In this document: one piece after another, positions 39,555 to 48,423 of the stretch
Position numbering within the stretch: position 1 is the stretch's first letter
Layout of the letters: the number at the start of each line of letters is the position of its first letter
Made by a program: the position numbers and the translations under genes
Notes under the pieces: generated by a model
Seen by the model: the letters and a program-made list of their open reading frames with translations, nothing else
The model's database searches: none
What the model was told of the DNA's origin: nothing
DNA from: Neisseria chenwenguii
GTDB taxonomy: Bacteria; Pseudomonadota; Gammaproteobacteria; Burkholderiales; Neisseriaceae
Assembly (NCBI RefSeq): GCF_002216145.1
Contig: NZ_CP022278.1
Coordinates: 682,001 to 746,000 of the forward strand
Length of the DNA: 64,000 nucleotides
Direction of reading: 5' to 3'

Positions 39555-40553
39555 ATGAAAAAACTCTACCTCGGTCTGACCGCGCTTTTACTCGCAAATA
39601 CCGCCTTTTCCAACACACTGCTGCCGGATGTTTCCCCCGCATCATCCGGCCAGCATGTTTTCATCAATATCCCCCAGCTGCGCCTGTTTGTCTATACCGA
39701 CGGCAAGCTGACCAAAGTTTACCCCGTTGCCGTAGGCAAAGCCCTGACGCAAACCAATTTGGGCGAACACCACATCGGCGTCAAAGCATTCAACCCGACT
39801 TGGCACATCCCGAAATCCATTCAAAAAGAACTCAAAGACGGCGTCAAAACCATTCCGCCCGGCCCGAAAAATCCACTCGGCCCCGTATTTGTACGACTTG
39901 GCGACCCCAAACTCGGCCTGGGCATCCACGGCACCAACGCCCCCTCCAGCGTTCCCGGCGTCCGCAGCCACGGCTGTGTGCGCATGAAATCGCCCGACGC
40001 GCTGGAATTTGCCAAATCCATTACCACAGGTTCGCCCGCTTACGTCATCTATCAGATGGCCTCGTTAAACGAAGATGCCAACAAAAACCTCTGGCTCGCC
40101 GCATTCCGCGACCCATACAGCAAAAAAAATCTCGATACCGCCGCATTGCGTAAAAGCATCGCCGCATGGGCAAAAGCAAACGGCAAAACCATCAGCAGCA
40201 AACGCGTCGATGCCATCCTGAAAGCACGCACAGGCGCCGCCAACTGCCTGACCTGCACCAAAGGCGTAAAGCTGAAAGCCCCCCTGAAATCATTGACATG
40301 GAACGACGGCACCGCCGCATACAGCAAACCCAAATACATCCCCAAACCGGCACCGGTTAAAAATCAGGTATTGCCGGCAGGTTCGGAAATCGAAGTTGAC
40401 GCAGGGGACAGCACTCCGGCCTCTGCCGCAGCAATCCCCGCTGCCAAGCCCGCTTCGACACCCGCGGCAGCATCCGCGCCGAAAAGCCCGGCTGCAAATC
40501 CGAAGCCCAAAGCCACACCGGCCTACGACGAACCGACCGATTTGCTGTTCTAA
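39555..40553 (+). CDS. L,D-transpeptidase (YkuD family)
   Basis: A 332-residue exported enzyme. The first 19 residues are a signal peptide (MKKLYLGLTALLLANTAFS). The YkuD domain covers about residues 34-170 and has the catalytic GIHGTNAPSSVPGVRSHGCV pattern with nucleophile Cys near residue 142. The last 70 residues are a disordered Ala/Pro/Lys tail. L,D-transpeptidases make 3-3 crosslinks or exchange residues in peptidoglycan. It stands alone, ending at a DUS hairpin. Confidence 0.9.
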   Translation: MKKLYLGLTALLLANTAFSNTLLPDVSPASSGQHVFINIPQLRLFVYTDGKLTKVYPVAVGKALTQTNLGEHHIGVKAFNPTWHIPKSIQKELKDGVKTIPPGPKNPLGPVFVRLGDPKLGLGIHGTNAPSSVPGVRSHGCVRMKSPDALEFAKSITTGSPAYVIYQMASLNEDANKNLWLAAFRDPYSKKNLDTAALRKSIAAWAKANGKTISSKRVDAILKARTGAANCLTCTKGVKLKAPLKSLTWNDGTAAYSKPKYIPKPAPVKNQVLPAGSEIEVDAGDSTPASAAAIPAAKPASTPAAASAPKSPAANPKPKATPAYDEPTDLLF

Positions 40554-40574
40554 CCGTCTTTACCGTTCAAACCT

Positions 40575-40635
40575 AAAGGCCGTCTGAAAAAGCGCTAAAG
40601 GGAAACACCCCGACAGCCCGTTTCAGACGGCCTTT
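40575..40635. terminator. DUS hairpin after the L,D-transpeptidase gene
   Basis: AAAGGCCGTCTGAAA and TTTCAGACGGCCTTT around a 31-base spacer, 21 bases after the stop codon. Confidence 0.65.
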
Positions 40636-40802
40636 ATCATATGACAACACGCCACCGTAAAAGTTCCAAACCAACCTTCTATCCGACAAAAGCGGCAGTC
40701 CATCCCAACCGGCCGCAACAGCCGGACGAAATCACAGCCCCTACTTTTCAGACGGCCTGCCAACACTTAAACTGTCAGCTTCCATCTTCATCGGAGACAA
40801 TC

Positions 40803-41846
40803 ATGAGCGAAAAAATCAAAGCAGGCATCGTCGGCGCCACGGGCTACACAGGCGTCGAACTGCTGCGCCTGCTAACCATCCACCCAAACGTCGAAGTCAG
40901 TGCCATCACCAGCCGCAGCGAAGCCGGCGTCGCCATTGCCGACTACTTCCCCAGCCTGCGCGGCATTTACGATCTGACGTTTCAAACGCCCGATGAAGCC
41001 GCATTAGATCAATGCGACGTCGTCTTTTTTGCCACGCCAAACGGCATCGCCATGAAAGAAGCGCCCGCGCTCTTGGCAAAAGGCGTGCGCATTGTCGATT
41101 TGTCTGCCGACTTCCGCATCCAAGACATTCCTACTTGGGAAAAATGGTACGGAATGACCCATGCCTGCCCCGAAACCGTTTCCCAAGCCGTTTACGGACT
41201 GTGCGAAATGAACCGCGACAGCATCAAAACCGCCCAAATCGTCGCCAATCCGGGCTGCTACCCGACCTGCGTTTCCCTGCCTTTGCTGCCGCTGCTGCAA
41301 ACAGGCCGTCTGAAAAACGGCCTGCCGCTGATTGCCGACTGCAAATCAGGCGTTTCCGGCGCGGGACGGAAAGCGAACATCGGCTCGCTCCTCTGCGAAG
41401 CCGGCGACAACTTCAAAGCCTACGGCATCGGCGGGCACCGCCACCTGCCCGAAATCAAACAAACCATCAACGGCCTGCAAAGCAATATTGCCGAACAGTT
41501 TGTTTTCGTTCCCCACCTGACCCCCATGATCCGCGGTATGCACGCAACGCTGTATCTCCAACTGGAAGACGGCTGCAATCCGCATGAAATACTCCGTGAT
41601 TTTTATGCCGGCAGCCCGTTTGTCGATATCATGCCCGCAGGTTCCACACCCGAAACCCGCAGCGTCCGCGGTGCAAACATCTGCCGCATCAGCATCCAGC
41701 GCGCACCGCAAAGTAATACATGGATTGCCCTGTCCGTTATCGACAACCTGGTCAAAGGCGCAGCCGGCCAAGCCGTTCAAAATATGAACATTATGTTTGG
41801 TTTTGAAGAAAGCGCCGGCCTGCAAGCCGCACCGCTGATGCCTTAA
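40803..41846 (+). CDS. argC: N-acetyl-gamma-glutamyl-phosphate reductase
   Basis: A 347-residue arginine-biosynthesis enzyme. The NADP-binding [17 protein letters not shown] starts at residue 8, and the catalytic Cys is in [17 protein letters not shown] near residue 152. C-terminal substrate residues are in [11 protein letters not shown]. The reading frame is open 162 bases upstream, but the ATG at 40803 follows GGAGACAATC and gives the normal length. No other arg gene is adjacent. Confidence 0.96.
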   Translation: MSEKIKAGIVGATGYTGVELLRLLTIHPNVEVSAITSRSEAGVAIADYFPSLRGIYDLTFQTPDEAALDQCDVVFFATPNGIAMKEAPALLAKGVRIVDLSADFRIQDIPTWEKWYGMTHACPETVSQAVYGLCEMNRDSIKTAQIVANPGCYPTCVSLPLLPLLQTGRLKNGLPLIADCKSGVSGAGRKANIGSLLCEAGDNFKAYGIGGHRHLPEIKQTINGLQSNIAEQFVFVPHLTPMIRGMHATLYLQLEDGCNPHEILRDFYAGSPFVDIMPAGSTPETRSVRGANICRISIQRAPQSNTWIALSVIDNLVKGAAGQAVQNMNIMFGFEESAGLQAAPLMP

Positions 41847-41929
41847 ATCTCAGACAATCCGAACAAAGGCCGTCTGATACTTCAGTCTACGTTCAGTAAC
41901 CGAAATTCGGACGGCCTTCTTCAAACCCA

Positions 41930-42068
41930 TCAAAACGTCTTGCCAAACTCCACAAACGCCCTGTTTTTCCGGTATTCGTAATACGGATCGTTGCTGGTGC
42001 TCTGATTGTGCGCCAGTTTGAATGGGCGCTGACCAGCCGCGAAGTGTTTGCCCTTTGCAGTCCACACC
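41930..42068 (-). pseudogene. C-terminal remnant of an outer-membrane beta-barrel protein
   Basis: The minus strand encodes about 46 residues ending KNRAFVEFGKTF-stop, with alternating residues and a terminal Phe, the assembly signal of outer-membrane barrels. The preceding KGKHFAAGQRPFKLAHNQST continues in frame up to about 42068, where the sequence switches to the Dam-type fragment on the other strand. No start codon or upstream part remains. It could come from a DUF560 (Slam-like) barrel, but that is a guess. Confidence 0.5.
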
Positions 42069-42078
42069 GCCCGATGTG

Positions 42079-42549
42079 ATGACCGACATCCAACGCGCCG
42101 CTCGTTTCTTCTACCTGCAACACACCGCCTTCGGCGGCAAGACAGCAGACCAACACTTCGGCACGGCCACCACCAGACGCGGCTTTACCGCCGCCGACAT
42201 TGCAGGCCGTCTGAAAGCCGCGCAGCAACGGCTCAACGGCGTGTACATCGAAAACGAACCGTGGGAACGCTGCTTCAAACGTTACGACCACGAACACACC
42301 TTCTTCCACGCCGACCCTCCTTACTGGCAGACGGCAGGCTACGACAGAGCCTTCGATTGGGCGCAGTATGAGCTGCTGGCCAAGATGATGACCGAGAGCA
42401 AAGGCAAGGTTATGCTTTCCATCAACGACCACCCCGATATTCGGACGTTGTTCAAAGACTTCCGTATTCAGCGGCTGGAACTGGCTTACTCCGTCGGATG
42501 CGATAAAACGCAAAAGACCAGCGGCGAGCTGGTCATCTGCAACTGGTAA
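42079..42549 (+). pseudogene. 5'-truncated phage-type Dam N6-adenine methyltransferase
   Basis: 156 residues match the C-terminal part of D12-class adenine methyltransferases: QRAARFFYLQHTAFGG, VYIENEPWE, the catalytic DPPYW motif (in FFHADPPYWQT), and SINDHPDIR. The N-terminal SAM-binding FxGxG region, about 90-100 residues, is missing, so the enzyme should be inactive. There is no ribosome site before the first ATG. It abuts the barrel remnant on the opposite strand, which marks a recombination junction. Phage Dam genes are a likely origin. Confidence 0.75.
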
Positions 42550-42577
42550 AACAAAAGAGACGGCAGCGTCGCTTTGT

Positions 42578-42773
42578 TTACTTAGACTTGTCTTTTTGCG
42601 CCTTTCTTTCTGCTTCCCGGGAGCCTGCATCATACGCAGCTTTCAAAGCGGCCTCGACACTCCAAACCGCCACTTCCTTAAAGTCGTAGTCATCCCATTT
42701 TCTGGTTTCGAGCGTACGCGATTTTTTTAAGCAGGGCAAATAAGGTTTTGGTCATTTTAATTTCGGTATGCAT
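42578..42773 (-). pseudogene. Small phage-type gene with a frameshift in an A7 run
   Basis: An ATG at 42773 with an AGGAG site starts MHTEIKMTKTLFALLKK, then stops after ten more residues. Skipping one A in the seven-A run (42722-42728 on plus, T7) restores a frame that reads SRTLETRKWDDYDFKEV and on to KAQKDKSK-stop at 42578, a sensible charged 64-residue protein. So it is probably one gene with a single-base insertion, or a phase-variable one. Function unknown; it resembles small prophage proteins. Confidence 0.6.
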
Positions 42774-42861
42774 GGTGGTCTCCTGTTTAAGTGAGACACA
42801 TGTTGCCGTACCTCCGGACACATAGCGAGCAATCCGAGTGCTGTGTTCGACAACCAATAAA

Positions 42862-42888
42862 AAATCCTGCCTTTGTTCGGCAGGATTT
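42862..42888 (-). terminator. Intrinsic terminator
   Basis: AAATCCTGCC pairs with GGCAGGATTT around TTTGTTC, with a T6 run on the minus strand. It lies just downstream of the repeat-protein remnant. Confidence 0.75.
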
Positions 42889-42946
42889 GAAACTTTATTG
42901 CACATGGTGCAATAGGATAAAAGTCAGTTTTTCTCAAAAAACCGCT

Positions 42947-43310
42947 TCAAATTTCGCGGGCGGCTTCATCTGCCTTTTCCTGATTAGTCTTGATTGTATT
43001 CTCAGCTCCCGTCAAGGCTTTTACAGATTCACTTTCCACCCAAGTTTCCTGCAAATCGGTCAGCGCATCAAAATTACTGTGAGCAGCTGTTACTTTTGCT
43101 GCATCGGTTTTAGAAATTTCAGACGACAAAGCGGCGACTTCCGCCTTAATGGCTTCTGCTTTTGCCATATTGGCTTCGATAGTGGATTCTGCTACGGCCA
43201 ATGATTTGGCAGAATCAGCATCAACCTAGGTTTTCTGTGCGTCTGTCAAAACGGCGTAATTTGTGCGAGCAACAAAATACCGTTCGGCAGTGATTATCAA
43301 CCGCCAAACA
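42947..43310 (-). pseudogene. Repeat-containing helical protein interrupted by TAG
   Basis: The last 84 codons read LAVAESTIEANMAKAEAIK and on to EKADEAAREI-stop. Upstream the same frame continues (VARTNYAVLTDAQKT, TAG, VDADSAKS), so a TAG at about 43230 splits one protein. Two related units can be aligned: TNYAVLTDAQKT-x-VDADSAKSL and SNFDALTDLQETWVESESVKAL, which suggests the TAG replaced a Trp codon TGG. Ala/Lys/Glu-rich coiled coil. Origin unknown, perhaps a phage or surface protein. No intact start is seen. Confidence 0.55.
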
Positions 43311-43600
43311 AGAATATTAGCATAATAAAAATACAAAACTTAAAATTTCAAAAAAATACACACATTTCTTTACATTAAAATGTACTTTTTTAAATCCTTT
43401 CCCCGTTTTTTGTTGCATTCTATGCAACAGGTCTTGACGGTTCATTTGCATTTAAGCGGGTGTCAAAGGGTATATAAGGCCGTCTGAAAAACCGCTTCAA
43501 TCCAAACGGCACCGTCAGCCAGCCCGCTTTTCAGACGGCAAAGACGCAGCCTGTGCTTTGATGTAGAATACGTTTTTTTGTTTTGAGGCCGTCTGAAACG
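43311..43600. other. AT-rich gap between the remnant region and lspA
   Basis: This stretch is distinctly AT-rich up to about 43400, unlike the surrounding genes, and holds a TTGCATTCTATGCAA dyad at about 43413-43427. Three DUS copies lie at 43480-43600. No gene is supported. The base composition suggests imported DNA. Confidence 0.45.
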
Positions 43601-44086
43601 ATGTCTGCACGTTCTAAAATTCCTTATCTGCTGCTGGCTGTAGCGGCAATTGCGTTTGACCAACTCACGAAGCTGGCGGCTTTGTCGGCGTTTTCTTACG
43701 CCGAACGGCTGAATGTGGTTCCCGGCTTTTTTGATTTGACGCTGGTTTACAATCCGGGCGCGGCATTCAGCTTTTTGGCGGATGCGGGCGGCTGGCAGAA
43801 GTATTTCTTTCTGGGATTGGCGGTTTTGATTTCGGGCTATCTGGCGCGCGGGATTTGGCGCGAGGAGTTCGGCCGCTGGGGCAGGCTCGGGGCGGCGATG
43901 ATTATCGGCGGGGCCGTCGGGAATGTCATCGACCGTTTGGCTTACGGGCATGTCATTGATTTTCTGCTGTTTTATTGGAAAGATTGGTATTACCCTGCGT
44001 TTAATATTGCCGATAGCTTCATCTGCGTGGGCGCGGTGCTGCTGGTGATTGACGGCTTTGGGCAGAAGAAGAAAGCGGCCGTCTGA
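43601..44086 (+). CDS. lspA: Lipoprotein signal peptidase
   Basis: A 161-residue inner-membrane aspartic protease with four membrane helices. Catalytic Asp residues lie in GNVIDRL (near 114) and FNIADSFICVG (near 138), and VYNPGAAFSFL is the family segment. It cleaves prolipoproteins such as FetB after lipidation. The ATG at 43601 follows a DUS directly. The C-terminal KKKAAV and stop codon are encoded by another DUS. Confidence 0.95.
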   Translation: MSARSKIPYLLLAVAAIAFDQLTKLAALSAFSYAERLNVVPGFFDLTLVYNPGAAFSFLADAGGWQKYFFLGLAVLISGYLARGIWREEFGRWGRLGAAMIIGGAVGNVIDRLAYGHVIDFLLFYWKDWYYPAFNIADSFICVGAVLLVIDGFGQKKKAAV

Positions 44087-44152
44087 AGATACTATTGCTT
44101 GTTTTTCCGCCAAGGCTGTCTGATGTTTTGCGCACCACAGGAATAATCAGCA

Positions 44153-44494
44153 ATGAATAATCTGTTAAGTTATAAAGGCTATCAGGGTACGATCGAATAC
44201 AGTGAAGAAGATGACTGTCTGCACGGGCGCGTGCTGCATATCCGCAGCGTTTTGAGTTACGGCGGTGATACGGTGGCGGAAATCAAGACGATGTTCCGTG
44301 AGGCGGTGGACGGTTATCTGTCTCTGTGCGCAGAGCAAGGCATCGAACCCGAAAAACCTTACAAAGGCAGTCTGAACGTGCGCTTGGGCGCTGATTTGCA
44401 CCGTGAAGCGGCGGTAATGGCGGCGAAACGGAATACGTCGCTCAATGAGCTGATCGTGCAGGCTGTCAAACATGAAGTCCGGCCTCAGGCTTAA
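44153..44494 (+). CDS. HicB-family protein without adjacent HicA
   Basis: A 113-residue protein: an N-terminal HicB domain (YKGYQGTIEYSEEDDCLHGR, then VLSYGGDTVAEIKTMFREAV) and a C-terminal ribbon-helix-helix (GSLNVRLGADLHREAAVMA, then TSLNELIVQAV). HicB proteins are usually antitoxins of the HicA mRNA interferase, but no hicA-sized frame lies next to it. It may be a solitary DNA-binding regulator. It sits between lspA and ispH on the same strand, probably co-transcribed. Confidence 0.85.
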   Translation: MNNLLSYKGYQGTIEYSEEDDCLHGRVLHIRSVLSYGGDTVAEIKTMFREAVDGYLSLCAEQGIEPEKPYKGSLNVRLGADLHREAAVMAAKRNTSLNELIVQAVKHEVRPQA

Positions 44495-44530
44495 AGGCCG
44501 TCTGAACATTTTCCCGAAAGACCACCGATT

Positions 44531-45499
44531 ATGACCGAAAAAACCATTATGCTTGCCAATCCGCGCGGTTTCTGCGCGGGTGTGGACAGGGCCATCAGCA
44601 TCGTCGAGCGCGCACTGGAGGAGTTTGGCGCGCCGGTTTATGTGCGTCACGAAGTGGTTCACAATAAATTTGTGGTCGATAATCTGCGCGATAAGGGCGC
44701 GGTTTTTATTGAGGATTTGGCTGATGTGCCGCCGGGCGCAACGCTGGTTTATTCGGCACACGGGGTGTCTAAGGCGGTTCAGGCAGAGGCGGCGGTGCGC
44801 GGGTTCCGCGTGTTTGACGCGACCTGTCCGCTGGTGACGAAAGTGCATAAGGAAGTGGCGCGGCTGGATGCGCAGGATTATCAGATTGTGATGATCGGCC
44901 ACAAAGGCCATGTGGAAGTGGAAGGCACGATGGGACAGCTTGCGCCCGGGCGGATGCTGCTGGTGGAAACGCCGGAGGATGTGTCCAAGCTGGAAATCGC
45001 TAATCCCGACAAACTGGCCTATGTGAGCCAGACAACGCTTTCGGTCGATGAAACCAAAGACATCATCGAAGCGCTCAACGCGCGTTTCCCCAATATCCGC
45101 AATCCGCACAAGGAAGACATCTGCTACGCGACGACCAACCGCCAAAAAGCAGTCAAAGAGCTGGCGGAGGAATGCGACATCGTGATTGTGGTCGGCTCGC
45201 CCAATTCTTCCAACAGCAACCGCTTGCGCGAAGTGGCGGCGCAACGCGGTGTGGATGCGTATATGGTTGATAATGCGGGCTATTTGGAGCGCGCTTGGTT
45301 TGAAGGCAAAAACAAAGTCGGCGTAACCGCAGGCGCATCGGCGCCGGAAGTGTTGGTCAGAGAGGTTTTGGAAACCATTCAAAGCTGGGGACACGATACC
45401 GTCCGCGAGGGCGAAGGCGTGGAAGAAAGTATTGTGTTTGTTTTGCCTAAGGAACTGCGCCGCGAGGGCGAGGGGAAACAGGGTTTGAATAAGGGATAA
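44531..45499 (+). CDS. ispH: 4-hydroxy-3-methylbut-2-enyl diphosphate reductase
   Basis: A 322-residue iron-sulfur enzyme that makes the last step of the MEP isoprenoid pathway. Cluster Cys residues are in [12 protein letters not shown] (residue about 14), [10 protein letters not shown] (near 98) and, as ISPH-type, the Cys in [10 protein letters not shown] (near 199). The catalytic TxHG region HGVSKAV is present. The ATG at 44531 starts [13 protein letters not shown]. It ends at a DUS hairpin. Confidence 0.96.
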   Translation: MTEKTIMLANPRGFCAGVDRAISIVERALEEFGAPVYVRHEVVHNKFVVDNLRDKGAVFIEDLADVPPGATLVYSAHGVSKAVQAEAAVRGFRVFDATCPLVTKVHKEVARLDAQDYQIVMIGHKGHVEVEGTMGQLAPGRMLLVETPEDVSKLEIANPDKLAYVSQTTLSVDETKDIIEALNARFPNIRNPHKEDICYATTNRQKAVKELAEECDIVIVVGSPNSSNSNRLREVAAQRGVDAYMVDNAGYLERAWFEGKNKVGVTAGASAPEVLVREVLETIQSWGHDTVREGEGVEESIVFVLPKELRREGEGKQGLNKG

Positions 45500-45514
45500 A
45501 GTTTTTGAATAATG

Positions 45515-45542
45515 AGGCCGTCTGAAAAGTTTCAGACGGCCT
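45515..45542. terminator. DUS hairpin between convergent ispH and tldD
   Basis: AGGCCGTCTGAAAA and GTTTCAGACGGCCT with no loop to speak of. A further reversed DUS follows at 45602-45614, nearer the tldD stop. Confidence 0.7.
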
Positions 45543-45623
45543 TTGGTTTAATTACGGTAAGCGGGTAAGTCGGATTCTTGAATCTGACAGTCTGACCCGT
45601 TTTTCAGACGGCCTCGTTTTCCA

Positions 45624-47069
45624 TCAAGACACTTCACTTCCGCCCACCGTCAACCCCGCATCAATCCGCAAGGTCGGCTGGCCGACGCCGACGGGAACGC
45701 TCTGCCCTTCTTTGCCGCACACGCCGACGCCGGTGTCGAGCGCGGTGTCGTTGCCGATCATAGAAACGTGTTTCAACACTTCGGGGCCGTTGCCGATGAG
45801 GGTCGCGCCTTTGACGGGATATTGAAGTTTGCCGCCTTCCACCCACCAGGCTTCGGAGGCGGAAAAGACGAATTTGCCGCTGGTAATGTCAACCTGCCCG
45901 CCACCGAAGTTGACAGCGTAAATGCCTTTATCAATGGAGGCGATGATTTCGTCCGGGTCGTAGGCGCCGTTTTCCATAAAGGTATTGGTCATGCGCGGCA
46001 TGGGCGCGGCGGCGTAGTTTTCGCGGCGGCCGTTGCCGGTAACGGGGACGCCCATCAGGCGGGCGTTGGTTTCATCCTGCATATAACCGACAAGAATACC
46101 GTCTTCAATCAATACATTACGCCGGGTTTCGTTACCCTCGTCGTCGATATTGAGCGAGCCGCGGCGGTCGACAATATCACCCTGATCGACGACGGTCACG
46201 CCTTTTGCCGCCACGCGCTCGCCGATACGGCCGGTAAAGACGCTGGTTTCTTTGCGGTTGAAATCGCCTTCTAAACCGTGCCCCACCGCTTCATGCAGCA
46301 ACACGCCCGGCCAGCCGTTGCCGAGTACGACGGTCATTTCGCCGGCGGGCGCGGGGAGGGATTCGAGATTGGTCAGCGCCTGATTAACCGCAGATTCGAC
46401 AAACTGCCGCACCAGATGTTCGCTGAAATAAGCCAAATCGTAACGTCCGCCGCCGCCCGCACTGCCCTGCTCGCGGCATTCGCCCTGCTTGGCGATAACG
46501 GTTACAGTAAACCGCACCATCGGGCGGATGTCGGCAGCGTGTTTGCCGTCGAGGCGGGCGATGTAAATCAAGTCATACTCGCACGTCAGCCCCGCCATCA
46601 CCTGCACAATGCGCGGATCGGCGGCTTTGGCCAGCGTTTCGACTTTGTTTAAAAGCGCCACTTTTGCCGCCGAATCCAAACTGTTGATCGGATTGAGCGT
46701 TGCGTGCACCGCCTTGCCGTGCGCCACCGAGGGCACTTGCGCCGTTTTCGACTGTCCCGCAGCGCTAATCACGCGTACGGCTTCGGCAGAACGGTTTATC
46801 GAATCGATACACAAACTATCGGCATAAGCAAACGCCGTTTTATCCCCCGAAACCGCGCGCACACCCACGCCCTGCTCAATCTGAAAGCTGCCCGATTTCA
46901 CCATCCCCTCTTCCAAATGCCAGCTCTCATAAGCCGTATACTGGCAGTAAATATCGGCATAATCGACATCGCGGCTGCCGATGAGCGCGAGGCTTTTTAC
47001 CAGCATTTCGGGAGAGAGGCGGTTGGCTTCAAGCAAATCGCGCTGCACGGTTTGGTAAACGGAAGACAT
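45624..47069 (-). CDS. tldD: Metalloprotease TldD
   Basis: A 481-residue subunit of the TldD/TldE protease. The zinc motif HEAVGHGLEGD (HExxxH) is near residue 264, and the later Cys-containing segments MIGNDTALDTGVGVCGKEGQ are family-typical. TldD-TldE degrades unfolded peptides and matures some antibiotics. The ATG at 47069 gives MSSVYQTVQRDLLEANRL; the longer frame to 47150 includes a DUS-coded stretch and is not favoured. tldE (pmbA) is not in the window. Confidence 0.94.
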   Translation of the reverse strand: MSSVYQTVQRDLLEANRLSPEMLVKSLALIGSRDVDYADIYCQYTAYESWHLEEGMVKSGSFQIEQGVGVRAVSGDKTAFAYADSLCIDSINRSAEAVRVISAAGQSKTAQVPSVAHGKAVHATLNPINSLDSAAKVALLNKVETLAKAADPRIVQVMAGLTCEYDLIYIARLDGKHAADIRPMVRFTVTVIAKQGECREQGSAGGGGRYDLAYFSEHLVRQFVESAVNQALTNLESLPAPAGEMTVVLGNGWPGVLLHEAVGHGLEGDFNRKETSVFTGRIGERVAAKGVTVVDQGDIVDRRGSLNIDDEGNETRRNVLIEDGILVGYMQDETNARLMGVPVTGNGRRENYAAAPMPRMTNTFMENGAYDPDEIIASIDKGIYAVNFGGGQVDITSGKFVFSASEAWWVEGGKLQYPVKGATLIGNGPEVLKHVSMIGNDTALDTGVGVCGKEGQSVPVGVGQPTLRIDAGLTVGGSEVS

Positions 47070-47240
47070 ACTTTCAGACGGCCTTGTTTCTAAGGGAAAA
47101 GAGGCAAGGATTATACGGGATTTGGCGGAAGTTTGGCACGGAAGCGGCAAGGTTTTTCATTACAAAATCATGATTACAAACTGAATTTTCCGTTTTTTCA
47201 AAAAGTTATCAAATCATCGGCTTATTTTTCTGTTTTACTA

Positions 47241-47268
47241 TTGATAATAATTTCTATTAGCGTATAAT
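47241..47268 (+). promoter_or_regulatory. Promoter of nrrF with overlapping candidate Fur box
   Basis: TTGATA (47241-47246) and TATAAT (47263-47268) are spaced by 16 bases. The stretch GATAATAATTTCTATTA between them resembles the Fur consensus, so iron-loaded Fur would block this promoter. This fits the known iron-repressed control of NrrF. Confidence 0.8.
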
Positions 47269-47274
47269 GACTTT

Positions 47275-47445
47275 CACTCGGTCGCCTTCCTAAGCGCCGG
47301 GCCATTAAACGATTGATTATCCCCCTCTTTTTTTTCCCGACCTTTTTTAACGGAGCGCGCGTATACGAAACATTCTGTTCCCTTTATCAGATACTCAAAA
47401 CCGAAACACAAAACCCGCTTGAATCGCCAAGCGGGTTTTGTGTTT
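47275..47445 (+). ncRNA. nrrF: Iron-responsive small RNA NrrF
   Basis: A promoter, an uncoded stretch of about 170 bases and a perfect terminator form a small RNA unit. The transcript would begin near CACTCGGTCGCC, contain AGCGCCGGGCCATT, and end at a 15-base-pair stem (ACACAAAACCCGCTT with AAGCGGGTTTTGTGT, 47406-47443). Position next to the SPOR/birA-coaX genes and the Fur-type promoter match neisserial NrrF, which pairs with sdh mRNA when iron is scarce. The gap 47070-47274 upstream shows nothing else. Confidence 0.85.
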
Positions 47446-47497
47446 GAGGCCGTCTGAAAACCGCCGCCGCACTCGGCAGAAGTTTTCAGACGGCCTC
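47446..47497. terminator. DUS hairpin downstream of nrrF
   Basis: AGGCCGTCTGAAAA and TTTTCAGACGGCCT around a 22-base spacer, between the sRNA terminator and the stop of the SPOR-type gene on the minus strand; it probably ends the latter operon. Confidence 0.6.
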
Positions 47498-47520
47498 TGT
47501 TTTTCCATTCAAACAACAGT

Positions 47521-48423
47521 TTATTTGCAGCCTTTCACGCTCAGGTTGCCGTAGCGGCCGACCACATCTCGGATGTCCTGCAAGGTTTTTGCGTCCACCG
47601 CCATAAACGTCACGTTCATGCGCGAAACGCTTTGGCCGCTGTCTGACGCGCCTTTTTCTTCCTGCTCGACAATCCGCGCACCACCGAAACCTGCGCCGGA
47701 CAAGCGGGAAATCAAAACCTGTGCAAACGAGCGGCTGCGCACGACGCCGACGCTGATTCCGCCCTCGTAAATCGAAGCGGAAAAGCCTTTGTCGTTGAGA
47801 CTGGCCAGTTTGGCAATCGCATCGCCGTCAGACGGCAGCATAACGCGGAAGGTTTTCGCCGTTTTGGCGGCGGTTTGCGCACCGCGTTTTTCCACGCTGC
47901 GGCTGGCGGCATGCGGCCAGCGGGTCAGCAAGCCTTTGATGCGATGGTAATCGTCTTCGTCCATCGAAATATGCGCGGCGCTGGCGCAGTTGCCGGCCGG
48001 TGTTTTTTCAGACGGCATGTTGTTTTTTGCCAACGCTTTTTCACGCGCTTCTTTTTCGCGGCGGGCTTTTTCCTCGCGCTCGCGTTTTTCCTTTTCCTGT
48101 GCCAGCTTGGCTTCCTGCTCTTTTTGCAGTTGCGCTTTCTGCACCTGCTCGGTGTTTGCAGCAGAAGCCGCAGGCGCAGTCAAAACCGCTTCAGGCGCGG
48201 GTTCGGAAGCAGCAGCGGTTTCCGATGCGGCAATCCAGTCGGGCGTAGCGGGGGAATTGTTAGCGGACGAAGTGCCCAGCGATTGCGGGCGCGCTAATTC
48301 TTGTTTGCCGCCGTCTGAAGGCGAAACAGCGGCGGTTTGATGTTTGTCTGTCATACGGTGCGCCACCATGCCACCGAAAACAATGATGTTGAGCGCAACC
48401 AGCACGGCGAAGAGCCATTTCAT
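47521..48423 (-). CDS. Membrane-anchored protein with long charged linker, possibly SPOR-type
   Basis: A 300-residue protein: a single N-terminal membrane helix (residues 3-22), an Ala/Pro-rich linker, a highly charged Lys/Glu/Arg coiled segment near 95-135 and a C-terminal domain of about 90 residues with [20 protein letters not shown], compatible with a SPOR-like peptidoglycan-binding fold. The SPOR assignment is tentative. A DUS encodes MPSEK inside the linker. It overlaps the birA-coaX stop by four bases, so it is coupled to it. Confidence 0.65.
   Translation of the reverse strand: MKWLFAVLVALNIIVFGGMVAHRMTDKHQTAAVSPSDGGKQELARPQSLGTSSANNSPATPDWIAASETAAASEPAPEAVLTAPAASAANTEQVQKAQLQKEQEAKLAQEKEKREREEKARREKEAREKALAKNNMPSEKTPAGNCASAAHISMDEDDYHRIKGLLTRWPHAASRSVEKRGAQTAAKTAKTFRVMLPSDGDAIAKLASLNDKGFSASIYEGGISVGVVRSRSFAQVLISRLSGAGFGGARIVEQEEKGASDSGQSVSRMNVTFMAVDAKTLQDIRDVVGRYGNLSVKGCK

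Noticed and set aside
42690..42905. 71-codon minus-strand frame starting upstream of the small phage-type gene
   Set aside because: The upstream part crosses the terminator hairpin; the good ribosome site is before the internal ATG at 42773, which was used instead.
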